Below, piece by piece: positions 57,636-64,000 of a stretch of 64,000 nt of DNA (position 1 is its first letter; every line of letters starts with the position of its first letter). Made by a program: the position numbers and the translations under genes. The DNA is from Rhizobium sp. Leaf262 (GTDB taxonomy: Bacteria > Pseudomonadota > Alphaproteobacteria > Rhizobiales > Rhizobiaceae): positions 184,942 to 248,941 of the forward strand of contig NZ_LMMM01000017.1 in the NCBI RefSeq assembly GCF_001422245.1. Direction: 5' to 3'. The notes below the pieces were generated by a model. It was given only the letters and a program-made list of their open reading frames with translations, made no database searches and was not told where the DNA came from.

Positions 57636-58613
57636 ATGAAAAACAAGAGAGTTCTGATTACGGGCGGTGCCGGCTTGGTCGGATCGCATATCGCAGACCT
57701 GGTTGCCCTCGAACAACCTCTCGAGATAGTCATACTCGACAATTTCGTGCGCGGACGCCGTAGTAATCTTGCGCAGGCCGTTGCCGCCGCTCCTGTTACC
57801 ATCGTCGAAGGTGACATTCGCGACCGCGCACTGGTGGCGTCGTGTTGCGAGGGCGTCGATATTGTCTTCCATCAGGCGGCAATCCGCATCACGCAATGCG
57901 CAGAAGAGCCCCGCCTTGCGTTTGAAGTTCTAGCGGAGGGGACATTCAATGTCCTTGAGGCGTCTGTGAAGGCGGGCGTTAAGAAGGTGATAGCGGCTTC
58001 CTCGGCGTCCGTCCTGGGGCTCGCGGATGAGTTCCCGACGACCGAGGATCATCACCCCTACAACAACAGAACCATCTACGGCGCAACAAAGGCGTTCAAC
58101 GAAGGCATGCTGCGCAGCTTTGCCGAAATGTATGACCTCAATTACATTTCCTTGCGATATTTCAACGTCTATGGCCCGCGCATGGATATTTATGGGGCCT
58201 ATACAGAGGTCCTTATCCGCTGGATGGAACGGATTTCCGCTGGCCTGCCGCCCATCATCCAAGGCGATGGCAGTCAGACCATGGATTTCGTGCATATTCT
58301 CGATGTTGCGCGCGCAAACTTGCTGGCCGCACAATCAACGATCACCGACAGAGTTTTCAACGTCGCCAGCGGCACGGAAACAAGTCTTCTGCGATTGGCG
58401 CAGATGCTTTTGACAATCATGAACTCTTCGCTGGAGCCGCAACATGTCGCCGAGCGCAAGGTCAACGCAGTGACGCGCAGATTGGCGGATGTCCGCCGAG
58501 CAGACCTTGAACTTGGATTCCGTACACAGCTAAGCCTTGAGAGCGGATTGCGCGATCTGGTGAACTGGTGGACCGCATCACAGGTCCCCCACAGCGGAGA
58601 AGCTGCGGCATGA
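57636..58613 (+). CDS. NAD-dependent UDP-sugar epimerase/dehydratase (extended SDR)
   Basis: A 325-residue Rossmann enzyme with VLITGGAGLVGSHIAD, FHQAAIRITQCAEEP, AASSASVLGLADEF with the catalytic Ser, and YGATKAFNEGMLRSF containing the YxxxK pair. SLRYFNVYGPRMDIYG and GDGSQTMDFVHILDVA are typical of the GalE/WbpP/UDP-glucuronate epimerase group. The reaction is probably a C4 epimerisation of a UDP-sugar; the exact substrate is unclear. The true start is ATG 57636; a longer frame runs into the acetyltransferase gene. It overlaps the following aminotransferase. Confidence 0.9.
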   Translation: MKNKRVLITGGAGLVGSHIADLVALEQPLEIVILDNFVRGRRSNLAQAVAAAPVTIVEGDIRDRALVASCCEGVDIVFHQAAIRITQCAEEPRLAFEVLAEGTFNVLEASVKAGVKKVIAASSASVLGLADEFPTTEDHHPYNNRTIYGATKAFNEGMLRSFAEMYDLNYISLRYFNVYGPRMDIYGAYTEVLIRWMERISAGLPPIIQGDGSQTMDFVHILDVARANLLAAQSTITDRVFNVASGTETSLLRLAQMLLTIMNSSLEPQHVAERKVNAVTRRLADVRRADLELGFRTQLSLESGLRDLVNWWTASQVPHSGEAAA

Positions 58614-59803
58614 GCACCGAGATGTTGCAGATTCCCGTCGCCAAACCGCTGCTCGATGAACAGGAGGTCGAGGCTGTCCGCCGGGTCATTCTGTCCGGGT
58701 GGGTCACGCAGGGTCCTGAAGTCAGCGCCTTCGAACGGGAGTTTGCGGCGTTCGTCGGCGCCGATCATGCGTGCGCGGTATCCAATTGTACGACTGCGCT
58801 CCATCTGGCGCTGAAAGCCGTAGGTATCGGCGCTGGCGATGAAGTCATCACCGTCAGCCATTCGTTTATCGCAACTGCCAACGCGATACGCTACTGTGGT
58901 GCAGTTCCGGTTTTTATCGACATCGAGGCGGGTGGGTTCAACATGAACCCAGACCTCATTCTATCGGCAGTCACTCCCAGGACGAAAGCAATACTTTGCG
59001 TGCATCAATTGGGCATGCCATGCGACCTTTCGGCAATCGTGGCGATCGCTCAGGATTTGGGTATTCCCGTCATCGAGGATGCAGCCTGCGCAACGGGTAG
59101 CGAGATATTGTGGGACGACGAGTGGCAGATGATCGGAAAGCCGCACGGCGACATTGCCTGTTTTTCGTTCCACCCGCGCAAGGTTATGACCACCGGTGAC
59201 GGTGGGATGCTAACGACAGCCAACTCAGAGTACGATCGCAAATTCAGGCTTTGGCGCCAGCACGGCATGGATGTGACGGATGCTGTGCGGCATGGCGCAA
59301 ATCGGGTCATCTTCGAAGGCTATCCCGAAATCGGTTTCAATTATCGTATGACCGACCTTCAGGCAGCAGTTGGCAGAGTGCAGCTGTCGCGCATGCCATC
59401 AATGATTGCCGAACGCCGCACGCTTGCCTCCCAGTATAGCGAATTGCTTTGCGACATGGGCTGGCTTGAAACACCGCGAGAACCCGTGTTTGCACGAAGC
59501 AATTGGCAAAGTTACTGTGTCAAATTAGGGGGCGGGATCGATCAGATGCACACGATGCAGGAACTGCTGGATAAGGGAATTTCCACGCGTCGCGGTATCA
59601 TGAACATTCATCTCGAGCCTTGCTACTCGGACCCTACGATACGGCGCGTCTCTGGTAGTCTCACACTGAGCGAAGCGGCCCAGACGCGATCGATCATCCT
59701 GCCGCTGTTTGCGCAGATGCAGGCTGGGCATGTGGATTTTATCGCGAAGTCGCTTGGCTATTTGAAAGAAGAAGTAAACCGTTTGCAGGAAATGGCGATA
59801 TGA
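58610..59803 (+). CDS. DegT/DnrJ/EryC1 sugar aminotransferase (second copy)
   Basis: A 397-residue PLP enzyme with ILSGWVTQGPEVSAFEREFA, SNCTTALHLALKAVGIGAGD, VIEDAACATGSEI and SFHPRKVMTTGDGGML with the PLP Lys. It belongs to a different branch from the copy at 55816, with a longer C-terminal domain (STRRGIMNIHLEPCY) like PerA/LegC-type enzymes that aminate 4-keto sugars. It may act on dTDP-4-keto-6-deoxyglucose or a UDP-4-keto sugar. It starts in an ATGA overlap with the epimerase. It converges on the flippase gene. Confidence 0.92.
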   Translation: MSTEMLQIPVAKPLLDEQEVEAVRRVILSGWVTQGPEVSAFEREFAAFVGADHACAVSNCTTALHLALKAVGIGAGDEVITVSHSFIATANAIRYCGAVPVFIDIEAGGFNMNPDLILSAVTPRTKAILCVHQLGMPCDLSAIVAIAQDLGIPVIEDAACATGSEILWDDEWQMIGKPHGDIACFSFHPRKVMTTGDGGMLTTANSEYDRKFRLWRQHGMDVTDAVRHGANRVIFEGYPEIGFNYRMTDLQAAVGRVQLSRMPSMIAERRTLASQYSELLCDMGWLETPREPVFARSNWQSYCVKLGGGIDQMHTMQELLDKGISTRRGIMNIHLEPCYSDPTIRRVSGSLTLSEAAQTRSIILPLFAQMQAGHVDFIAKSLGYLKEEVNRLQEMAI

Positions 59804-59907
59804 GAGTTGGAATTCTAAACTTCGGCGCCTTCAGACGGTTTTCAAAACCCATCTGCGAATTTTTGTCGGAAGCATCTCTTCCGGTAGTAGGCGGATCAGC
59901 CTGCTGA
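59800..59907 (+). pseudogene. Possible 5' remnant of a further operon gene
   Basis: An ATG in ATGA overlap with the aminotransferase stop opens a 35-codon frame starting MRVGILNFGAFRRF. The first eight residues resemble the start of polysaccharide pyruvyltransferase-like proteins (typically M.IGILTF or similar), but the rest overlaps the 3' end of the minus-strand flippase gene and soon stops. It may be a truncated gene start left by a rearrangement, or chance. Confidence 0.3.
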
Positions 59908-61342
59908 CGGAATGCAGGCTACCTCCCAAGACAGTAACAGACCCCAGAACCGTCGCTTGCCATAAAGGCAACCACAACGTCGCGGCGAAAATCAGACCCG
60001 ACAGTCCGAAAAACAATGCGCCGGTCTTGCAGTTTTCGCTAGACCATCGAAACCCGGTCAATCTTCTCACGATCAGAAATATTGCAAGCGTGTGCCAGAC
60101 ATAAAGGCCGCAGAACGCAACTGCCGCGCCCACGATGCCGAAATATTCCACCAGTAGATAAGCAAGGCCGATGTGAACAAGTGTCGCAGCGACCTCGGTC
60201 CAGAAAAAGATCGCCTGCGCCCCTTTGGCCAGCACGATATACCCCATCGGCCACGACACTATACGAAGAAGCATTCCGATGCATATCCATCGCAAGAGAT
60301 CGGATGCAGCGTGGAATTCCGGAGAGTAAAACAGCCACATGACCAGGGGGGCGAATGTCAGAGTTGCAAGCACCCCTGGACCGGCCAGTAGCATGCTTAC
60401 CCGGGCTTGCTCGTTGACGAGCTTGTTGCACGCATTGTGGTCCGCCGAGATTGCCGTCAGCCGGGGATAGAAATCTGTTCCCATGGCTTGCAGTATGAAA
60501 CCTGAATACAGGCTTCCGAGGGCCCAAGCAGCCTGATACAATCCGGCACTAAGAACGCCGCCAGCCTGCAGGACAATCAAACGCACGACATAGGCACTCA
60601 CCAACGTTAGCAGTCCGCTCATCATGAACACGAAGCCCAACCTGATAAGCGGCTTGAGATCCTGGCCGAAATGCGAAAGTGACATGGTCGGTGCGTCTCC
60701 GGCCAGCCTGCGGCTGAACCACCATGATGAAAGCAGCATAGCAGCAGATGAAGCGACCAGAGCCGGCACGATTCCCCCGGTATTGAAATAGAAGACCATT
60801 GGAATAGTGGTAGCGGTAGTAAAAAAGGCCGTGACGATATTGACTTGCGCCAATAAAGATATCTTCCGCAGACCCTGCAACAACGCTGTCTGACCGGCGG
60901 ATGCCAGTCGGAAAAAGATCGCAGCCGATAATAAGCCGATACTAAGCGATTGTTGTTGGTCGCCGAAGGTGAAGTAACCAATAGGAAATGAAAGCGCCGC
61001 GAGGAGCACTGCGCCAATCAATCCCAGCAAGGTTGACGTTCTCTTCAAGATAAAAGCGGTACGGGCTATCTTGTCTCGATCTCCTGTTCCGACCGCCTCG
61101 GCAATCTGGCGCACGCCACTGGCCTGCACACCCAGACCTGCGACGGCTTGCGTCATATCGGCAATCGAGTTGAATATCCCGATCAATCCAATACCCTCGG
61201 GTCCCAACAGCACTGCCATTGCCTTAGTCCTAAGGATTGCGAAAACCATTGTGATGGCAGATGAGCCGCCAATGAGTGCTGTCGATCGGAGAATTTCGAC
61301 ATAGCCCGTCTTTTCCGGCTGAAGCTCGTTCATCGTTTGCAA
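59831..61342 (-). CDS. Wzx-type O-unit/exopolysaccharide flippase
   Basis: A 503-residue polytopic membrane protein of the MOP/polysaccharide-synthase family with roughly 12-14 hydrophobic helices. It opens with ILRSTALIGGSSAITMVFAI and AVLLGPEGIGLIGIFNSIAD and has FYPRLTAISADHNACNKLVN, a typical cytosolic loop of WzxE-like flippases. It turns lipid-linked repeat units to the periplasmic side for Wzy. A TTG at 61342 has AAGGA nearby; ATG 61333 is the alternative start. It is 53 bases downstream of the export-protein gene on the same strand. Confidence 0.92.
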   Translation of the reverse strand: MQTMNELQPEKTGYVEILRSTALIGGSSAITMVFAILRTKAMAVLLGPEGIGLIGIFNSIADMTQAVAGLGVQASGVRQIAEAVGTGDRDKIARTAFILKRTSTLLGLIGAVLLAALSFPIGYFTFGDQQQSLSIGLLSAAIFFRLASAGQTALLQGLRKISLLAQVNIVTAFFTTATTIPMVFYFNTGGIVPALVASSAAMLLSSWWFSRRLAGDAPTMSLSHFGQDLKPLIRLGFVFMMSGLLTLVSAYVVRLIVLQAGGVLSAGLYQAAWALGSLYSGFILQAMGTDFYPRLTAISADHNACNKLVNEQARVSMLLAGPGVLATLTFAPLVMWLFYSPEFHAASDLLRWICIGMLLRIVSWPMGYIVLAKGAQAIFFWTEVAATLVHIGLAYLLVEYFGIVGAAVAFCGLYVWHTLAIFLIVRRLTGFRWSSENCKTGALFFGLSGLIFAATLWLPLWQATVLGSVTVLGGSLHSVSRLIRLLPEEMLPTKIRRWVLKTV

Positions 61343-61395
61343 GCCTGTCCTTCGGCGTTTTTGCGATTTTTCTGCACCATATGGATTTTAGATGT

Positions 61396-62691
61396 CTAAT
61401 TCTGCCTGGTCGTCTTCATCACCGAACTCACATCGTTTTTGGAAGGCTTGGGAGCGCCCCTGCTGATGTTTACAACGTCTCCTGGTTGGAGGGTCGTGGT
61501 CGTCGTCGCCACATCCTCGCGGACTTCGTTATTGTCACGGCGCACGACGGTGAAAATCAGTTTATCGTCATCCTCGTCCGACGCATGGCTCTGGGACAGG
61601 ATGTCGAGCAACAGAGTCTGCGTGAGATCGCGTTTGAGTTTGAGCTGATCCTGGTTCGCTTTTTCCGCCTGTAACTCGGTAGCGACTTCTGTGCGCTGCT
61701 TGTCATACAGTCCGTCAAGGCTGCGTGTCGTCTCCGCGATGCCCTGACGTGCACGCATGATAGACGTATCCAGATCTAGCCGGTCCGAAAAGTAACTTCG
61801 CAACAAGCGCTCCAGATCCGACTGGCGAGCCGGAACCACAATACCTCGATCAACAAGGCCCTTGATCTTTCCAAGCTGCATTTGAAGGGATGAAACGTCT
61901 TCGTCGGTGCTGATGACTTTCTTTTCGAGGGTCTGTATCTCCGAACCGAGCAATCCGCGCAGTTCGGCGTAGGATTTCGACTGGCGATCGAGTTCGTTCA
62001 TGCGGGCGACGTGCAAAATCTTTTCGTGCTCAAACACCATGGCAGCCGCATTGGGATCGCTCTGCAAATTCGGATCGAAAACCATATCTTTGGAACCCGA
62101 AATTTCGGCCTCGAGACGCACTATTCTTACGTCACTTCTGAGAAGCGAGTTTGCGATTTCTTTCAACTGCCCGGCATATCCCAGTCTGTCCTGCGATGTC
62201 GGAGGGGCACCAACAGGTCTGAAAACTCCTCCACTCATGGCCAGAGCCTGAAGAATTGTCAGACCATCCCGAAATTTGTACTCTCCTGGACTTGCTACAT
62301 CTCCAACGACGTATACAGGCGGCCTGTCGATAATCTCGACAGTCGCCAGCGGTGTCTCGACGAGGCCAATCTTCGATTTCAGTTTTTCCGCGATTTGCGC
62401 TGCCAGGCCGTCATTGTCCAGCCCCGCGACCTGTAGAACACCGATTACCGGGAGTGAAACCGTTCCGGCGTCGGAAATCAGAAAGTCACCTCCTATAGGG
62501 TCCCATCTTTCGTAAGCACCCTTTGTTGGAATCCACTGGACGATTGTCACGCGAATTTTCGTTTGCGGCGAAAACGGGAAAGTTTCTGCTTTTACGACGG
62601 TGCCGGTAATCGACACCAGAAACAATGCACACGTCAGGAAACCGCCAATCGTTTTCAGGATACCACCACGCTGTCGAGACGCTCTATTCAA
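61396..62691 (-). CDS. ExoF/Wza-like polysaccharide export protein
   Basis: A 431-residue exported protein. A signal peptide (TIGGFLTCALFLVSITGTVVKA) is followed by a Poly_export domain (GGDFLISDAGTVSLPVIGVLQV) and a SLBB-like domain (RPPVYVVGDVASPGEYKFRDGL). A long periplasmic coiled coil leads to a C-terminal segment VATTTTTLQPGDVVNIS. This layout matches rhizobial ExoF rather than lipoprotein Wza, as no lipobox is seen. The start is taken as TTG 62691 because AGGAG lies just upstream; ATG 62745 would put 18 non-hydrophobic residues before the signal and has no ribosome site. It forms or docks to the export channel. Confidence 0.88.
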   Translation of the reverse strand: MNRASRQRGGILKTIGGFLTCALFLVSITGTVVKAETFPFSPQTKIRVTIVQWIPTKGAYERWDPIGGDFLISDAGTVSLPVIGVLQVAGLDNDGLAAQIAEKLKSKIGLVETPLATVEIIDRPPVYVVGDVASPGEYKFRDGLTILQALAMSGGVFRPVGAPPTSQDRLGYAGQLKEIANSLLRSDVRIVRLEAEISGSKDMVFDPNLQSDPNAAAMVFEHEKILHVARMNELDRQSKSYAELRGLLGSEIQTLEKKVISTDEDVSSLQMQLGKIKGLVDRGIVVPARQSDLERLLRSYFSDRLDLDTSIMRARQGIAETTRSLDGLYDKQRTEVATELQAEKANQDQLKLKRDLTQTLLLDILSQSHASDEDDDKLIFTVVRRDNNEVREDVATTTTTLQPGDVVNISRGAPKPSKNDVSSVMKTTRQN

Positions 62692-63069
62692 AATAATTAC
62701 TCCTGCAAACAGCGGGCTCTCCGGAGGCCGCACGTCAAATGTCAATTTGCTGTAATGAGCGAAAATGAGAAGAGGATCAGATGGTACTTGGCATCATCAT
62801 TAAAGGTTATAGTAAGACGAGTGACATACCCAAAGACAAAAATGGATGTCGGCCTCTACACTCTTATCGGTTGTGTTAGATGGTAAGCGCGTTAAATACG
62901 CAAATAGCATCACATTTTTTCATTGATCAAGTAGCTTACTACTAAAGGATGCTTTCCAACTTATGGCTAAACAATCAAAATGATTGATTAAATATTAATA
63001 AAATGTAATATTTTGTAAGTGAATTTTTGTGAATCTGCTCTTTGAAATTTCTCCAGGGAAGGCGCTACG
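62692..63069. other. Divergent AT-rich promoter region
   Basis: About 380 bases, strongly AT-rich near 62880-63050, between the export-protein gene and the second LuxR gene. It contains two short inverted repeats, AGTAG-N4-CTACT (62930-62943) and CAATCA-N3-TGATTG (62972-62986). Either might be a regulator site; no other structure is evident. Confidence 0.45.
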
Positions 63070-63813
63070 ATGGCCTTAAACGCAGTAGTGAACGGAAGGG
63101 ATATCCCTATTGATCCCTCTTATCAATATTCGTTAGGAGCGATGTCGACAACGGACCGAGATTACGATCAACGGACACTGCTTATTATTGATGTTCGGTT
63201 CCTTTCACGCCAATGCTTGTCCTATTCGATTTCCACCCACAAGAAGGACATCAACGTCGTTAGCTTCGCATCTATTGCGGACTGGCAGGGCAGGCGAGCT
63301 GAGTTTCCGGTGCCCGATGCGATATTGATGAGTATTGGCAGCCGAAACCTCACTATACCGGCTGTCGCCACCGAAATTCGGTCGGTATGCTCAGAGATTG
63401 ACCTGCCTATCATTCTGCTTGCCGATGCGAATGAGTTTTCCCAAATCGTCAACGCACTTGAATGTGGTGTGAAAGGTTACATCCCGTCTTCGGTAAGCCT
63501 CGATGTATGTGTGGAAGCGATATCGCTTACTATGGCCGGCGGGATGTTCGTTCCAGTTGGCAGCATTCCCATGATGCGCACGTCAATCGAAAAGCCGTCT
63601 ACGTGCCGGTTGTCGGATTTTTTCACGGATCGTCAACTAGAGGTCGTTGAAGCTCTTCGCCGTGGAAAAGCGAACAAAATCATAGCTTTTGAACTAGATA
63701 TGCAGGAGAGCACAGTCAAAGTGCACGTCCGTAATATCATGAAAAAAGTAAGGGCCTCGAATAGAACAGAGGTAGCGTTCAAGATCATGGAATTGATGCC
63801 CCCCATTTTCTGA
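63070..63813 (+). CDS. LuxR-type regulator with degenerate receiver (copy 2)
   Basis: A 247-residue paralogue of the regulator at 47629-48402. The receiver-like domain begins TLLIIDVRFLSRQCLSYSIS. The expected phospho-acceptor site reads DAILMSIGSRN, with Ser at residue 88, and only one of the two N-terminal acidic residues is kept (Asp41). The DNA-binding domain (FTDRQLEVVEALRRGKANKI, STVKVHVRNIMKKVRASNRT) is almost the same as in copy 1, so the two may share target sites. AGGGAAGG precedes the ATG. It lies at the right end of the polysaccharide locus and may govern it. Confidence 0.9.
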   Translation: MALNAVVNGRDIPIDPSYQYSLGAMSTTDRDYDQRTLLIIDVRFLSRQCLSYSISTHKKDINVVSFASIADWQGRRAEFPVPDAILMSIGSRNLTIPAVATEIRSVCSEIDLPIILLADANEFSQIVNALECGVKGYIPSSVSLDVCVEAISLTMAGGMFVPVGSIPMMRTSIEKPSTCRLSDFFTDRQLEVVEALRRGKANKIIAFELDMQESTVKVHVRNIMKKVRASNRTEVAFKIMELMPPIF

Positions 63814-63909
63814 AGCCAGAGAACGTATGGAGAGTACACGGTTGAGGCTGCGTGAGATATATAAACAAAGAGTTCCATAATTATGGTTATGCGACTTTAT
63901 TTTGTAGCC

Positions 63910-63949
63910 GCAAAGTTAGAGTGTCCTGTTTCTGCAAAGTTGGAATGTC
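63910..63949. repeat. Direct repeat, probable insertion-sequence end
   Basis: Two 16-base copies (63910-63925 and 63934-63949) of GCAAAGTTRGARTGTC, 14 of 16 positions identical, lie about 40-80 bases before an ATG. Short tandem motifs like these are typical of transposase-binding ends. The opposite end is outside the window. Confidence 0.45.
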
Positions 63950-63987
63950 ACACTCCCAAGGTCTGATTGACACCTGGGAGATTGCAG

Positions 63988-64000
63988 ATGGGACTGATTA
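63988..64000 (+). CDS. Probable transposase gene, only the first codons in window
   Basis: ATG 63988 with GGGAG seven bases upstream opens MGLI and runs off the window edge. From memory, ISNCY-type transposases of rhizobia often begin MGLI and have upstream sequence of this kind. Four codons cannot prove it, so the call rests on the repeat next to it and on that recollection. Confidence 0.35.

Overview
The window looks like a replicon of a Rhizobium/Agrobacterium-type alphaproteobacterium (inference). The supporting gene content is an iolCDEB operon with the fused IolC-DUF2090 kinase, an RpiR-type regulator of the rhizobial IolR kind, ExoY/ExoF-like exopolysaccharide genes, and many Gfo/Idh dehydrogenases and TIM-barrel isomerases. 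No rRNA, tRNA or CRISPR array was seen.

Bases 1-19.4 kb are an inositol (cyclitol) catabolism and sensing region. A sugar-binding protein gene cut by the left edge leads a plus-strand run: TIM-barrel protein, IolG-like dehydrogenase, IolI/IolE-like isomerase, iolC, iolD, iolE, iolB, a small tautomerase and an RpiR regulator. A minus-strand operon (14766 to 10541) has an IolG-type dehydrogenase, an IolE paralogue and two further Gfo/Idh dehydrogenases. It is divergent from a LacI regulator, with a perfect palindrome between them. Next come an orphan periplasmic binding protein (a paralogue of the left-edge one) and a chemoreceptor. Their promoter region carries a GGAA-N6-TTCC palindrome of the type described for rhizobial IolR, so the pair may be an inositol-taxis module.

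Bases 19.4-21.6 kb are decayed: a strong terminator, an HpcH/HpaI aldolase pseudogene, and sequence in which no gene can be supported.

Bases 21.6-36 kb, read on the minus strand, hold a type I secretion block followed by a GMC oxidoreductase and rmlCBDA. In transcription order the block is a 1312-residue protein (dimethylformamidase-like head plus Ig, cadherin-like and three DUF4082 domains), a COG0523 metal GTPase, a small unknown protein, an HlyB-like ABC exporter and an HlyD-like adaptor. This is the most unusual gene set in the window.

Bases 36-63.8 kb are an exopolysaccharide locus of Wzx/Wzy type. It has wecB/wecC/wecG-like genes for ManNAcA, an ExoY-like initiating transferase, several glycosyltransferases, a Wzz-like chain-length protein with a separate kinase-like ATPase, Wzy, Wzx and an ExoF/Wza-like export protein. 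It also has two aminotransferase/acyltransferase nucleotide-sugar modules and two candidate polymer-active proteins (a beta-helix and a predicted all-helical protein). Two paralogous LuxR-type regulators without the receiver phospho-acceptor Asp lie in it, one in the middle and one at the right end. With rmlABCD, the predicted repeat unit contains ManNAcA, rhamnose and possibly acetamido sugars. The right edge appears to enter an insertion sequence.
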